Assembly (NCBI RefSeq): GCF_010365105.1
Contig: NZ_JAAFGZ010000025.1
Coordinates: 1 to 64,000 of the forward strand
DNA length: 64,000 nt
Reading direction: 5' to 3'
Origin: Polaromonas sp.
GTDB lineage: Bacteria; Pseudomonadota; Gammaproteobacteria; Burkholderiales; Burkholderiaceae_C
Part shown: piece after piece, positions 8,644 through 18,351 of the stretch
How the letters are laid out: the number at the start of each line of letters is the position of its first letter
How positions within the stretch are numbered: position 1 is the stretch's first letter
Notes under the pieces: model-generated
Seen by the model: the letters and a program-made list of their open reading frames with translations, nothing else
Told to the model about the DNA's origin: nothing
Databases searched by the model: none
Position numbers and translations under genes: made by a program

Positions 8644-10074
8644 TCAGGCGTAGGTGTCAATACGCAGTCCCTGGCCGGTGCGGCGCTGCAACGCAGCCGG
8701 CGGGGCCGAGAAAAGCAGCGCGGCCTTGTCGGCTTCGCGGCCACGGTAGCTTGCGCGCGAGGAACCGCCGGAATCGCCCTGGTTGTTGGAAAATGCTGTC
8801 TGCGGCTGGCTTTCGGCGCCGACCGAGGTCTGGCCCAGGCTGATGCCGCTCTCGGCCAGCAGCGCCCGAAGCTGCGGCAAGGCCGCTTCCACGGCCACCC
8901 GAACCGACGAATGCGCCGAGACAAAGGCCGCCTGCATCTGCTGGTCGTTCATGCTCAGCGTGACCTTGAGGGGTCCCAGCCCGGGTGGATTGAGCTGGAG
9001 TTCTGCCACCTGCCGGTCGGCCGCGCTCAGGTGGATGATCTGGTGACCCAGCGCCTTGCCCCATTCGATGCTGCCCACGTCGGGTGTCAGCAGTGCCGAC
9101 GCCACGGGCGCTGGCGCGTTCGGCGTGGCCAGGCTGCCGGGCTGCTGCAGCGCAGCACCTGAAGGCGGCGTCAGTGGGCCCGTGCCTGCAAAGGACGTGA
9201 TGTCTGCTACTTCTGGCGTCAGTTCGGTATGTCCATCCAGCGCCGGGGCCGCGCGGTTCAGGCCATTACCGCCTTGTCCGGACGACGGGTCCGACAGGCC
9301 TGCGCTGGCGGCATCGGCCTGCGCCGTCACCGCGTGTGGATCTGCAGACGTGGGCATGCCGACAGGGGCTGCCGTCGCCCGGGTTTGGGCCGGCGCCAGG
9401 TCAGCGCCTTTTGGGATGATGGCGGCAAGGCCGCCTGACGCCGCTGACGCTGCTGCCAGCAGCTTGCTCAGGCCGTCATCGACAGATATTCCAGGGTTTT
9501 CTATCTGGCCAGAGGCTTCAGCACCGCCCGTCAGCGCGGTGGCGGCAAGCCTGCTTTCCTGCAGAACCGCCAACTGCACCGCCATTGGGTTGACGCTGTC
9601 TTGCGCAGACGCTTTTTCAGCATCGACAAGAGGTTGCAGAAACTTGGGCGGTACAGACCTGATAGCGGTTTCCTCAGCTATTTCCTGACCCGCTTCGTGC
9701 CTTAAACCAGCATCTTCAGGTATTCCAGGGTTTTCAATCGGGCCAGCGGCTGCGGCGCCGCCCTTCATCGAGGTAGCGGCGAGTCTGCTCTCCAGGGGAA
9801 CCGCCATCAGCCCTGACATCAGGTTGACGCTGTCCTGCGCAGGCGCTTTTTCTTCGTCGGCCAGACGCCGCACGGTCTTGGGCGGACCGGGCCTGACAGG
9901 CGGTTCAACCGCCTTTTCTTGACGGGCTTCGCGCGAGCGGGCCATGGCTTCGCCAAAGCTGCCCGGTTGGCCGGAGTCCTGATCGCCGGATCGTGCTAGC
10001 GCCCGGCAGCCCGGGCTGCCAGGGCTGGCTGGCGGCGCCGGCACGGCGGCTTGCGGTGACAGTATGAAAGTCAT
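8644..10074 (-). CDS. fliK: Flagellar hook-length control protein FliK
   Basis: A 476-residue secreted molecular ruler. The long N-terminal region (about 1-320) is Ala/Pro/Gly-rich and poorly conserved. The C-terminal Flg_hook domain (about 340-430) is clear, with the blocks VAELQLNPPGLGPLKVTLS and ALPQLRALLAESGISLGQ. In the family this domain touches FlhB to switch export from hook to filament substrates. The N-terminal part contains two tandem 78-residue copies (residues about 46-123 and 124-201), a possible way of changing ruler length. It sits between fliJ and fliL. A second FliK-like gene occurs at 21205-22458. Confidence 0.92.
   Translation of the reverse strand: MTFILSPQAAVPAPPASPGSPGCRALARSGDQDSGQPGSFGEAMARSREARQEKAVEPPVRPGPPKTVRRLADEEKAPAQDSVNLMSGLMAVPLESRLAATSMKGGAAAAGPIENPGIPEDAGLRHEAGQEIAEETAIRSVPPKFLQPLVDAEKASAQDSVNPMAVQLAVLQESRLAATALTGGAEASGQIENPGISVDDGLSKLLAAASAASGGLAAIIPKGADLAPAQTRATAAPVGMPTSADPHAVTAQADAASAGLSDPSSGQGGNGLNRAAPALDGHTELTPEVADITSFAGTGPLTPPSGAALQQPGSLATPNAPAPVASALLTPDVGSIEWGKALGHQIIHLSAADRQVAELQLNPPGLGPLKVTLSMNDQQMQAAFVSAHSSVRVAVEAALPQLRALLAESGISLGQTSVGAESQPQTAFSNNQGDSGGSSRASYRGREADKAALLFSAPPAALQRRTGQGLRIDTYA
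9472..9939 (-). repeat. Two tandem 234-base units inside fliK
   Basis: Two in-frame units of exactly 234 bases (78 codons) lie at 9706-9939 and 9472-9705. Shared protein landmarks are the pattern R-x-x-E-A-x-Q-E, PPK, AQDSVN, ESRLAAT, GGA and IENPGI, each offset by 78 residues. The DNA landmark TATTCCAGGGTTTTC recurs at 9487 and 9721 on the plus strand. The units have diverged considerably but remain alignable without gaps. Confidence 0.85.
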
Positions 10075-10098
10075 GACGGGCTCCGTGAACAGAATGAA

Positions 10099-10554
10099 TT
10101 AGTCGGTCAATGCTGTGGAACGCAGGAAAAACTGCCTGGCGGAGCGTTCGTCGCTTTCGCGTTGTTCCTTCTTGTTGGCCACGCCGAGTTCGAACTGGCG
10201 AACCCGGTCCGCCAGCGTGCCAAACGAGCTCAGGCGGCGCTTGCTGCTTTGCCAGTCGGTGCGTCCCTGTCCCAGGCGAGTGTCGGCCTGCAGCGTCAGC
10301 GCGCGCTGCTGCTCGATGGCACCGTCGAGCGTGCATATGAAGTTCTGGAAATTGCGCACCTGCGACGCTGCCAAGCCGCCCTGCATCTGCCCGTTGAACT
10401 GCTCCAGGTATTCCTGCCGGTACTGCACCAGCATCTCCAGCTTGGCACTGGCGCTGGTCTGGGCGTTTTGCAGCTGGCCCAGCCGGCGCGTGGCCTCGTC
10501 AGTCCTGGTCTGGGCCAGTTCGATGAGCGTGGCAAGCGGTAGTTTTTCAGACAT
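10099..10554 (-). CDS. fliJ: Flagellar export protein FliJ
   Basis: A 151-residue protein predicted to be almost entirely an antiparallel coiled coil, rich in Gln, Arg, Ala and Leu and lacking Pro. FliJ normally has about 147 residues. It is the central stalk of the FliI ATPase ring and delivers export chaperones to FlhA. The call rests on length, the coiled-coil composition and the family-like patterns EYLEQFN, FQNFICTLDGAIEQQ and KKEQRESDE, plus the position directly after fliI (29-base gap). Confidence 0.94.
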   Translation of the reverse strand: MSEKLPLATLIELAQTRTDEATRRLGQLQNAQTSASAKLEMLVQYRQEYLEQFNGQMQGGLAASQVRNFQNFICTLDGAIEQQRALTLQADTRLGQGRTDWQSSKRRLSSFGTLADRVRQFELGVANKKEQRESDERSARQFFLRSTALTD

Positions 10555-10583
10555 GGTGTGCTTTGGGCGGAGGTTGAAGAGGG

Positions 10584-12002
10584 CTAGCGGGCATTGAAAA
10601 TTGCATGCAGCTGGCTGACGGAAGTGGCGTAATCGGCGCGCTCGTCCATCGTCTGCTGCAAAAAGGCTTCGATCTTTGGGTACAGCGCAATCGCTTTGTC
10701 CAGTTGCGCGTCGTGGCCGGGCGCGTAGGCACCCACGCTGATCAGATCGCGGTTGCGCTGGTAGCGCGACAGCATCTGCTTGACGCTGCGTACCGACTCG
10801 AACTGCGACGGTTCGATAAGCGCCGTCATGGCCCGGCTGATCGACGCCTCGATGTCGATGGCGGGGTAGTGGCCCGATTCGGCCAGGCTGCGCGACAGCA
10901 CCACGTGGCCGTCCAGGATGGCGCGGGCCGAGTCGGCAATCGGGTCCTGCTGGTCGTCCCCTTCGGTCAGCACGGTGTAGAACGCGGTGATCGAGCCGCC
11001 ATGGCCTTCGGCATTGATCTCGCCGTTGCCGGCACGCTCGACCAGCGCCGGCAGCTTGGCAAACACCGACGGCGGGTAGCCTTTGGTGGCTGGAGGCTCT
11101 CCGACTGCCAGCGCAATCTCGCGCTGGGCCATGGCATAGCGGGTGAGCGAATCCATGATCAGCAGCACACTTTTGCCCCGGTCGCGGAAATACTCGGCCA
11201 GGCAGGTGGCATAGGCCGCACCCTGCAGCCGCAGCAGGGGAGAGGTGTCGGCCGGCGCTGCCACCAGCACGGCCCTGGCCATGCCTTCCTTGCCCAGCGT
11301 GTTGTCGATGAAATCCTTCACCTCGCGGCCACGCTCGCCGATCAGCCCGACGACGATCACGTCGGCGCTGGTGTAGCGGGCCATCATGCCCAGCAGCACG
11401 CTCTTGCCCACTCCCGAGCCGGCAAACAGGCCCATGCGCTGGCCGCGCCCGACGGTCAGCATGGCGTTGATGGCGCGAACGCCGACGTCCAGCACGTCCT
11501 TGATCGGCGCGCGGGTCAGCGGATTGACCGGCGCGCGCGACAGCGGCACTTCCTGGTCCACATCAAGCGGGCCCAGGCCATCGAGCGGCCGGCCGGAGGC
11601 ATCGACCACACGGCCCAGCATGCCGTCGCCTACCGGCAGTCGCTTGGTGCGCGGACCGGCGTTGCCGCCGCCGACCGGCGACTCCGGCGCATAAACGCGC
11701 GCACCCGGCAGCAGGCCGTCGACCACGCTCAGCGGCATCAGCAAGATACGGTCGCCGGCAAAGCCGACCACCTCGGCTTCGGCAGTTTTTTCCGGGTAGC
11801 CGGGCGGCAGCTCGATCAGGCAGTCGCTGCCCACCGGCAGGCGCAAGCCTACCGCTTCAAGCACCAGGCCCACCGCGCGCGTCAGCCGCCCGTAGGTGCG
11901 TACCGGCACCGTCAGGCCGACCGCCACCCGCGCCTCGCCCAGCGCCGACTGCCATGCGGACAGGTGTGGATTGGCGTCGGCAGTCACGGGTTGTACCGTC
12001 AT
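10584..12002 (-). CDS. fliI: Flagellum-specific ATPase FliI
   Basis: A 472-residue F1-beta-like ATPase that powers or regulates flagellar protein export. Walker A lies at about residues 193-201 (FAGSGVGKS). The type III ATPase signatures [13 protein letters not shown] and [17 protein letters not shown] (Walker B) follow, then the [19 protein letters not shown] block. The length matches E. coli FliI (457). The ATG overlaps the fliH stop by four bases. It forms a hexamer held to the C ring by FliH. Confidence 0.97.
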   Translation of the reverse strand: MTVQPVTADANPHLSAWQSALGEARVAVGLTVPVRTYGRLTRAVGLVLEAVGLRLPVGSDCLIELPPGYPEKTAEAEVVGFAGDRILLMPLSVVDGLLPGARVYAPESPVGGGNAGPRTKRLPVGDGMLGRVVDASGRPLDGLGPLDVDQEVPLSRAPVNPLTRAPIKDVLDVGVRAINAMLTVGRGQRMGLFAGSGVGKSVLLGMMARYTSADVIVVGLIGERGREVKDFIDNTLGKEGMARAVLVAAPADTSPLLRLQGAAYATCLAEYFRDRGKSVLLIMDSLTRYAMAQREIALAVGEPPATKGYPPSVFAKLPALVERAGNGEINAEGHGGSITAFYTVLTEGDDQQDPIADSARAILDGHVVLSRSLAESGHYPAIDIEASISRAMTALIEPSQFESVRSVKQMLSRYQRNRDLISVGAYAPGHDAQLDKAIALYPKIEAFLQQTMDERADYATSVSQLHAIFNAR

Positions 12003-12781
12003 GCTGGCTCGGCACTTTCGGGCACCGCCAGGTGTTCGGGGGGAGGGTGGCGCACCAGCGCTGCGCTGACCCGCTCCCAGCGCGCCTGCACGGTTGCGTC
12101 GCGCTCGCCGCTGTGGGCCATGACGCGGCAGCCGCCGCGTGCGATTTGTGCATCGGTGCGCACGCGCCAGCCGGCGGCCTTCAGGTCGTCGGTCAGCAAT
12201 TCCTTCACCAGTGCCGCATCGTCGGGATGCAGCAGCAGTTGCGGCGTACCCGACAGGCTGGGCTCGGCCTGCAGCAGCTCATGCACCACGGCCAAAATGG
12301 CCTGCGGCTCGGCGGCCAGCGCCTGGCCCAGCACCTGCCGCGCAATGTCGAGCGCCAGCGCCAGCAGGTCATCGGCCACGCTGCTCTGGGCCAGCTGCAG
12401 GGCGGCGGGCAGGGTCTGCGCCAGGGCCTGAAGTTGCGCGGCCTGCGCCTGGACGGCTGCCAGTCCGGCGGCATGGCCTTCGGCCAGCCCTTGCGCATGG
12501 CCTTGCTTGCGGCCTTCGGCTTCGCCGGTCTGGCGGGCCTGAAGCCGCAACGCGGCCAGTTCGGCCTCGTCGATCTGCAGCGTCGGCACCAGCGAAGCCG
12601 GTTCCGGTGCCGGCGTGTTCAGGACGCTGGCGGGCAAAACGTTTTTTTGTGTGAACGACGCCATTTCCCAGCGCTCCCAGGCGGTTTGCGATGGCTTGCC
12701 GTCCAGCGCCTGCGGTGCCATTGACGCTTGCGGCAAGAACTTGCCGGCATCGAATCCGTGAAGTCGGGTGTTGCTAGACAT
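11999..12781 (-). CDS. fliH: Flagellar assembly protein FliH
   Basis: A 260-residue protein that binds FliI and tethers it to FliN in the C ring. The middle has the Gly-spaced helix repeats typical of FliH ([20 protein letters not shown], about residues 110-130). The C-terminal half resembles the V/F-ATPase stalk subunit E. The open frame continues upstream to 12991 inside fliG. The ATG at 12781 overlaps the fliG stop by eight bases, the same coupling seen elsewhere in this operon, so I chose it. Confidence 0.93.
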   Translation of the reverse strand: MSSNTRLHGFDAGKFLPQASMAPQALDGKPSQTAWERWEMASFTQKNVLPASVLNTPAPEPASLVPTLQIDEAELAALRLQARQTGEAEGRKQGHAQGLAEGHAAGLAAVQAQAAQLQALAQTLPAALQLAQSSVADDLLALALDIARQVLGQALAAEPQAILAVVHELLQAEPSLSGTPQLLLHPDDAALVKELLTDDLKAAGWRVRTDAQIARGGCRVMAHSGERDATVQARWERVSAALVRHPPPEHLAVPESAEPA

Positions 12782-13766
12782 ACGCGTCGTTGCCTTGGCC
12801 GCCCAGCACCAGCTCGCCCGAATCGGCCAGGCGGCGCACGATCTGCAAAATGCTCTTTTGCTCGGCCTCGACCTGCGAGACCCGCACCGGGCCGCGCATT
12901 TCGATGTCTTCGCGCAGCATGTCCGCTGCCCGGGTGGACATGTTCTTGAGGAACTTGTCGCGCATTTCCTGAGGTGATCCCTTGAGCGCAATGATCAGCG
13001 ACTCCGACTCGATTTCCTTGAGCAGGAGCTGGATGCCGCGATCCTCGATCAGCAGCAGCTTTTCGAACAGGAACATCTCGTCAATGATCTTCTGCGCCAG
13101 CTGTTCGTCGTGCGAGCGAAGGTGCTTGATCACGCTTTCTTCCTGCGTGCTGTTGATCAGGTTGACGATTTCCGCCGCGGCCCGCACGCCGCCCAGTCGG
13201 CTGCGCTTGGTGCCTTCGCCCGACAGCATGGTGTTGAGCACATCAGTCAGTTCCTTGAGCGCCGCCGGCTGAACGCCGCCGAAGGTGGCAATGCGCATGA
13301 CCGCATCGTCGCGCACCCGCTCCGGCAGTTTTTCCAGCACAGCGGCGGCCTTGTCGCGGTCCATGTGCACCAGCAGCGTGGCAATGATCTGCGGATGTTC
13401 GTCATGGATCAGCTCGACCACCTCGCCCGACTCCAGGTGGTTCAGGCGGTCGATACCGGTGGCCGTCTCGCTTGGCTCGAAGATGCTTTCGAGCAGGGTC
13501 GCCGCGCGGTTGTTGCCCAGCGCCTTGTTCAGCACCGTTTTCAGGTAGCTGCCGGAGTTGATGTGAATCGCCGAGTACTGCTCGGTCTCGACCCTGAACT
13601 CTTCCAGGATGGCATTGGCTTCCTCGCGCTTGACCTGCGTCAGCTTGGCCATGGCTTCACCCAGAAGCTGGATTTCAGACTGCGACATGTGCTGCAGCAC
13701 GCTGCCGGCGCCTTCTTCGCCCAGCGACATCAGCAAGATGGCGCTTTTCCTCAAGTGCTTATTCAT
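12774..13766 (-). CDS. fliG: Flagellar motor switch protein FliG
   Basis: A 330-residue rotor protein (E. coli 331). The EHPQ motif of the middle domain is present (HDEHPQIIATLL, about residue 125). The C-terminal torque helix with charged residues is also present (RAADMLREDIEMRGPV). It binds FliF at its N-terminus, FliM in the middle and the MotA stator at its C-terminus. It overlaps fliF and fliH by eight bases each. Confidence 0.97.
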   Translation of the reverse strand: MNKHLRKSAILLMSLGEEGAGSVLQHMSQSEIQLLGEAMAKLTQVKREEANAILEEFRVETEQYSAIHINSGSYLKTVLNKALGNNRAATLLESIFEPSETATGIDRLNHLESGEVVELIHDEHPQIIATLLVHMDRDKAAAVLEKLPERVRDDAVMRIATFGGVQPAALKELTDVLNTMLSGEGTKRSRLGGVRAAAEIVNLINSTQEESVIKHLRSHDEQLAQKIIDEMFLFEKLLLIEDRGIQLLLKEIESESLIIALKGSPQEMRDKFLKNMSTRAADMLREDIEMRGPVRVSQVEAEQKSILQIVRRLADSGELVLGGQGNDAYV

Positions 13767-15453
13767 CTTTTTCCGCCATCCATTGCTTGATCAGCATGGC
13801 CACGACCTGCGGGTTTTTCACCGAGGTAGCGTGCGCGTACTGAATGTTTTCGGCATTGCGCAGCTCGCGCCGCTCCTTGGCCTCGGCCTGGCGGCTTGCT
13901 GCGGTCTGTGCCTGCGACGGCGCCTGTTCCAGGCTGCCCGGAGCCGGCAGCGCTTGTGCCTCTTCTTCTGCCTCCAGCAGGACTGGCGGGGCCAGGTGCT
14001 TGCGCAGCAAGGGCCGAAACACGGCAAACCAGGCAAACAGCGCCAGCATGCCAATCAGCAGATATTGGCCGCCGGTCTTGGCCATCTCGATGTTCTCGGG
14101 CTGCTTCCATAGCGGCAGTTCAACCGCTTCGGCAACGTCGGAGACAAACGCGCTGTTGACCACGTTCACCGAGTCGCCCCGGTCAGCGCTGAAGCCCATG
14201 GCTTCCTTGACCAGGTTGTTGACCTGTTCCAGTTCGGTGGCCGTCAAGGCCTTGGCCATGCGCTTGCCCTGCGCATCGACGCTGCCCCGGTAATTCACCA
14301 CCACCGCCACCGACAGCCGCTTGATGCCACCGGCGCCTTGCTGGACATGCCGGATCGAGCGGTCCAGCTCGTAGTTGGTGGTGCCGTCCTTGCGCGTGGT
14401 ACCCGGCGGGGCTGCTGCCGTTGCAGTTGCCTGACCAGCAGCAGCAGCAGCCGGCTGGGCGATGGGCGCCACCGGATTGACCGGCGGCTGGTTGCTCAGC
14501 GCACCCGGAACGCCGCCGGGCGGGTTGCTGCCGGTCTGGATGGAATCGCTCGACTGCTGGCTTCGAATCGCCGCGCTGCCAGGTGTCTGGTTGGGGCGGT
14601 ATTTCTCGTCGGTGTTCTCGACCACCGAAAAATCGATCTCTGCCGCCACCTGCGCATGCACGTTGGCAGTGCCCATGAGCGGCTGCAAAATGGCTTCGAT
14701 GCGCCGGATGTAACCCTGCTCGATTTCCTGCGCGTATTTCAGCTGGCTCACGTCCAGGCCACGCGTGCCCGAATTGGCCGCCGACAGCAGGTTGCCCGCC
14801 TGGTCTACCACCGTGATGCTCTTGTCTGAAAGCTCGGGCACGCTGCTGGAAATCAGGTGGACGATGGCGCTGACCTGGCCCTCGTCGATGCTGCGCCCCC
14901 TGTGAAGCGACAACACCACCGACGCGCTGGGCTTTTTCTGGTCGCGCACGAACAGCGACGGCTTGGGCAGCGCCAGGTGAACCCGTGCCGACTCGACTGC
15001 CGAAATGGAGTTGATTGAGCGCGCCAGTTCGCCTTCGAGCGCCCGCTGGTAGTTGATCTGCTCGGCAAACTGGCTGGTGCCGAATTTCTGGTTGTCCATC
15101 AGCTCGAAGCCGACCGTGCCGCCCTTGGGCAGGCCTTCGGCGGCCAGGCGCAAACGCGCTTCAGCCACCTTGCCTTTTTCCACCAGCAGGGCGCCGCCGC
15201 CTTCGGCAAACTTGTACGGAACGTTCATCTTCTGCAGCGAGGCAATGATGGCGCCGCCGTCGCGGTCCGACAGGTTGCTGTACAGCACGCCATAGTCGGG
15301 CTGGCGGCTCCACATCCACATCGCGGCAATCACCGCCACGGCGAAAGCCGCGCCAATCATCAGCGGCAGGCGCGGGTTGGCGCGCAGTTGCTGCAGGAAA
15401 GGCAGAGCGCCAGGCGCTGCCTGCGCGCCAGTTGTTGCAGCAAGGGTGCTCAT
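13759..15453 (-). CDS. fliF: Flagellar MS-ring protein FliF
   Basis: A 564-residue protein (E. coli 552) forming the membrane ring of the basal body. Transmembrane segments lie at about residues 32-48 (LMIGAAFAVAVIAAMWMW) and 457-475 (YLLIGMLALFAWFAVFRPL). Between them are the ring-building motifs, including YGVLYSNLSDRDGGAII and RVHLALPKPSLFVRDQKKPS. The C-terminal tail binds FliG. It is the first gene of the leftward operon, divergent from fliE. Confidence 0.97.
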   Translation of the reverse strand: MSTLAATTGAQAAPGALPFLQQLRANPRLPLMIGAAFAVAVIAAMWMWSRQPDYGVLYSNLSDRDGGAIIASLQKMNVPYKFAEGGGALLVEKGKVAEARLRLAAEGLPKGGTVGFELMDNQKFGTSQFAEQINYQRALEGELARSINSISAVESARVHLALPKPSLFVRDQKKPSASVVLSLHRGRSIDEGQVSAIVHLISSSVPELSDKSITVVDQAGNLLSAANSGTRGLDVSQLKYAQEIEQGYIRRIEAILQPLMGTANVHAQVAAEIDFSVVENTDEKYRPNQTPGSAAIRSQQSSDSIQTGSNPPGGVPGALSNQPPVNPVAPIAQPAAAAAGQATATAAAPPGTTRKDGTTNYELDRSIRHVQQGAGGIKRLSVAVVVNYRGSVDAQGKRMAKALTATELEQVNNLVKEAMGFSADRGDSVNVVNSAFVSDVAEAVELPLWKQPENIEMAKTGGQYLLIGMLALFAWFAVFRPLLRKHLAPPVLLEAEEEAQALPAPGSLEQAPSQAQTAASRQAEAKERRELRNAENIQYAHATSVKNPQVVAMLIKQWMAEKDE

Positions 15454-15787
15454 GCGTTACCGGTCCAGCGCAGCGTTGCGCGGCTCAACAGCACGGGCGG
15501 CAAGCAGGCCGGTGGAGTGCAGGCAGGACGTTTGGCGCGGCAGGACGAGGGGTGGCATACGACGGGAGGTAAAGAAGCGAAGCGGTAAAGCGGTAAAGGG
15601 GCTGACCCGTGCATTGCGGCCAGGTCACCCCGGCCTTGTTGGACAATTGTCAGAGTGCAGGCCCGCGCTTGATCGGCTGAATAGCCGGGGCTTTTGGCAT
15701 CTTTTGGCACGATGCGGCCGCAGGGGGCGCTGGTACGCTTCAGCCTATCCTCACCCATGGGCTCGTTTTCAGTCTGCCCCACACACC
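15454..15787 (+). promoter_or_regulatory. Divergent fliF / fliE promoter region
   Basis: These 334 bases separate the divergent fliF operon and fliE, so they must hold two promoters. I could not assign clean -35/-10 or sigma-54 elements. Visible structure includes a tandem pair of GCGGTAAA (15582-15589 and 15590-15597). A near-perfect 10-base tandem, CTTTTGGCAT then CTTTTGGCAC, lies at 15701-15720. Either may be an operator for FlhDC or another regulator; that is inference. No convincing gene lies here. Confidence 0.55.
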
Positions 15788-16105
15788 ATGTCCATTTCGT
15801 CCATTGAATCCGTCCTGCAGCAAATGCGCGCCCTGGCCCCGTCGATGGGCTCCGCACCGGCATCCAGTGGCGAAGCGGCGGCCGGCGGTTTTGCCGGCGA
15901 ACTGCAAAAGTCGCTGGCACGCATCAGCAGTGCGCAGGAAGGCGCTTACGGCCAGGCCGAGGCGTTTGAAATGGGCAAGCCCGGCGTGGCGCTGAACGAC
16001 GTCATGGTCGACATGCAAAAAGCCAACATCGCCTTCCAGACCGGTCTGCAGGTGCGCAACAAGGTGGTTGCCGCCTACCAGGAAGTCATGAACATGTCAG
16101 CTTGA
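15788..16105 (+). CDS. fliE: Flagellar hook-basal body complex protein FliE
   Basis: A 105-residue protein (E. coli 104), the first rod component, which joins the MS ring to the rod. It begins MSISSIESVLQQMRAL and carries the conserved C-terminal block LNDVMVDMQKANIAFQTG followed by RNKVVAAYQEVMNM. The frame is open upstream to 15377, but only the segment from ATG 15788 is FliE-like. There is no strong ribosome site before it. It is transcribed away from fliF and is followed by a 428-base non-coding gap. Confidence 0.95.
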   Translation: MSISSIESVLQQMRALAPSMGSAPASSGEAAAGGFAGELQKSLARISSAQEGAYGQAEAFEMGKPGVALNDVMVDMQKANIAFQTGLQVRNKVVAAYQEVMNMSA

Positions 16106-16112
16106 GGCGGAT

Positions 16113-16185
16113 TGTTCTGTTATTCATAGCTGCTTGCGCTTGCCCGGCAAGCGCTTCAGCCGTATTTAATATAAATTTAAAGCCG
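16113..16185 (+). repeat. Dispersed palindromic repeat, copy 2
   Basis: Contains ATAGCTGCTTGCGCTTGCC, then GGCAAGCGCTTCAGCC and an AT-rich tail (TATTTAATATAAATTTAAA). The arms GCGCTTGCC/GGCAAGCGC are a perfect 9-base inverted repeat around two bases, so it can form a stem-loop directly after fliE. It is the closest copy in the window to the full family core TAGCTGCTTGCGC plus a matching arm. Confidence 0.7.
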
Positions 16186-16264
16186 CTGGGCTGGAAAAAA
16201 CCACTTGGGCCGTGCACGGAAGGTAGCCAGGCGTCATGACCCCGCAATGCACCAGGTCACCCTG

Positions 16265-16325
16265 TAGATGCTATTTTATTAATAGCTGCTAAGGCTTGCC
16301 AAAAAAGCGATGCAAGCCTTTTCTA
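16265..16325 (+). repeat. Dispersed palindromic repeat, copy 3
   Basis: Reads GATGCTATTTTATTAATAGC, then TGCTAAGGCTTGC and GCAAGCCTT. The arms AAGGCTTGC and GCAAGCCTT are perfect inverted repeats around AAAAAAGCGAT-like bases, followed by TTCTATC and A-rich sequence. With copy 2 it fills the fliE-fliC gap. The stem could work as a terminator for fliE transcripts upstream of the fliC promoter. Confidence 0.68.
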
Positions 16326-16409
16326 TCAAAAAATCAGGAATTTTTTTACCGCTGTTTTATTGAAAGATGGCTGTTTTTGAAAAACAGGCAAATTATTTGT
16401 CTGCAGGCC

Positions 16410-16437
16410 TAAAGGTTTTCCGGGCACTGGCCGATAA
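16410..16437 (+). promoter_or_regulatory. Sigma-28 (FliA) promoter of fliC
   Basis: TAAA at 16410-16413 and a perfect GCCGATAA at 16430-16437, separated by 16 bases (enterobacterial consensus TAAA-N15-GCCGATAA). It lies 96 bases before the fliC start, which then has AGGAG at 16523-16527. This is the one sigma-28 promoter I found in the window. It implies that fliA is encoded elsewhere in the genome. Confidence 0.85.
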
Positions 16438-16533
16438 CTCAAATAACGGTGGCTTGCAACCTGTTCTAGCAAACAAGGCCAACGTGACGGCAAGTTAGCC
16501 GGAGTCCATAAACTTTGTATTCAGGAGCCTTTC

Positions 16534-18180
16534 ATGTCTTCAGTTATCAACACCAACTCGCTCTCGTTGCTCACACAGAACAACCTCACCAAGTCGCAGG
16601 CTTCACTGAACACTGCGATTCAGCGTTTGTCTTCCGGCATGCGCATCAACAGTGCCAAAGACGATGCTGCCGGCCAGGCCATTGCCAACCGTTTCACCGC
16701 CAACATCAAGGGACTGAGCCAGGCCCAGCGCAATGCCAACGACGGCATCTCGCTGGCGCAAACCACTGAAGGCGCGTTGAACGAAGTCAACACCAACCTG
16801 CAGCGTATCCGCGAGCTGACTGTGCAATCGGCCAACGGTTCGAACTCTGCTGACGACAAGGCTTCGATTCAAGCTGAAATTACCCAGCGACTGTCTGAAA
16901 TTGACCGTACTTCCGCACAAACCGATTTCAACGGCGTTAAGGTGTTGTCATCCAGCGCCAAGGAATTGAGCGTGCAAGTCGGTGCAAATGACGGCGAAAC
17001 CATCAAGATTGGTCTGTCGGAAATTAGCTCGAAAACACTGGGCTTGACCGGCTTCAACGTGGATGGCACGGGCCCGGCCAACAAAGCCGCAGGCGAATCG
17101 GATCTTCTGGTTGCAGGCTGGGCCAAGGGCGCTACAACGAGTGGCAACACTGTTTTCACGAAAGCTACTGTCGCTGCTACGGCAAACGATGTGCTTGGCA
17201 AGATGCAGGATAAGGGTACGGTCGTCGTCGGTACGTCCACTTACACCTACGCCGCTGCATCGAAGAGCTACACGCTGGCTGAAACGGGTCGTACCGGCAC
17301 CGCCCTGACGGATTCGCTCAAGGCGCCGGCTGGACAGAGCCTATCCGCCACCGTGACTCTCGGCGGCGCGTCGACCAACATCAAGATCGACAGCAGCGGC
17401 GGCATTACTGCCGCCGACGGCTCCGCGTTGTTTGTCGATACTTCCGATGGCAACCTGACAGCGACCAAGAACGGTACCACCGTTGCTGCAAGCGTTACGT
17501 CACTGACCACCCAGATGGGTACCGTCGCCGACACGATCAAGATCAACAACACCGGCACCGTGTTCACGGCCACCGCTGTTGCAGGCACGATGAGCGTCAC
17601 TAACGAGCCAGTGGCCGCTTCGACGGTCAATGCTTTGGTTAACACGTTCGCGGCTCCCGCGACGATTGACATCGACGGCGCTGGTGGTGCTACTGCTGCC
17701 TACGGTGTGGCCGCCACGGGCGCTGTTACGGTCGGTGCTGCCGCGCAATTCGTCGACATCAGCGGTGCAATCTCGGCCGGCACCAATGAAACGATCACGA
17801 TGCACGAAAACGGCATCGTTACCGACAGCAAGGCGAACACCGTTTTTGCGGATGCAACCAGCGTTGGCAAGCTGACGACCAAAGCAGTCAGCAACGCCAC
17901 GGCAACTGTTGATCCTCTGAAGGCACTGGATGCAGCTCTGTCACAAGTAGACAAACTGCGCGGCTCACTCGGTGCGGTACAAAACCGTTTTGACTCGGTC
18001 ATCTCCAATCTCGGCTCGACCATCACCAACCTGTCTTCTTCACGCTCACGCATTGAAGATGCAGACTACGCGACTGAAGTTTCGAACATGACGCGCGCAC
18101 AGATTCTGCAGCAAGCTGGTACGTCAGTGCTGGCCAAGGCCAACCAGTCGACCCAGGGCGTGATGTCGCTGCTGCAATAA
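16534..18180 (+). CDS. fliC: Flagellin FliC
   Basis: A 548-residue filament protein. The N-terminal D0/D1 core starts [18 protein letters not shown] and includes [20 protein letters not shown]. The C-terminal core includes [18 protein letters not shown] and ends in [13 protein letters not shown]. The middle (about residues 175-455) is Thr/Ala/Gly/Val-rich and forms the variable surface domains D2/D3. The gene has its own sigma-28 promoter and is the only flagellin gene in the window. It is exported with FliS as chaperone and capped by FliD, both encoded downstream. Confidence 0.97.
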   Translation: MSSVINTNSLSLLTQNNLTKSQASLNTAIQRLSSGMRINSAKDDAAGQAIANRFTANIKGLSQAQRNANDGISLAQTTEGALNEVNTNLQRIRELTVQSANGSNSADDKASIQAEITQRLSEIDRTSAQTDFNGVKVLSSSAKELSVQVGANDGETIKIGLSEISSKTLGLTGFNVDGTGPANKAAGESDLLVAGWAKGATTSGNTVFTKATVAATANDVLGKMQDKGTVVVGTSTYTYAAASKSYTLAETGRTGTALTDSLKAPAGQSLSATVTLGGASTNIKIDSSGGITAADGSALFVDTSDGNLTATKNGTTVAASVTSLTTQMGTVADTIKINNTGTVFTATAVAGTMSVTNEPVAASTVNALVNTFAAPATIDIDGAGGATAAYGVAATGAVTVGAAAQFVDISGAISAGTNETITMHENGIVTDSKANTVFADATSVGKLTTKAVSNATATVDPLKALDAALSQVDKLRGSLGAVQNRFDSVISNLGSTITNLSSSRSRIEDADYATEVSNMTRAQILQQAGTSVLAKANQSTQGVMSLLQ

Positions 18181-18191
18181 GTAAGCGGATT

Positions 18192-18213
18192 CGTCGAGGG
18201 AAAGCCCTTGACG
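18192..18213 (+). terminator. Stem-loop after fliC
   Basis: The arms CGTCGAGGG and CCCTTGACG pair over nine positions with one G-U pair around a four-base loop, 11 bases after the fliC stop. There is no T tract, so it is more likely an mRNA-stabilising or partial termination structure than a full intrinsic terminator. It would explain high fliC expression over flaG and fliD. Confidence 0.45.
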
Positions 18214-18351
18214 AGTTAAATCAAGCGGCGGCCTGCGGGCTGCCACTTGCAAAAAAAGTCAGGCAATCAGGCAACACCTGATTGCGCTGCCCAGTCCCGC
18301 TTGAAAAGGTTTCAGGCGCGAGCGGCTAGCGCTTTTGACGAAAGAATGAAT

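Noticed and set aside
10605..12431. A 608-residue plus-strand frame opposite fliI-fliH
   Set aside because: His/Arg/Gln-rich shadow of the fliI reading frame, with no start signal or domain.
15700..15725. Sigma-54 promoter before fliE (TGGCAC)
   Set aside because: The TGGCAC is not followed by TTGC at the required distance and the GG-N10-GC spacing fails.
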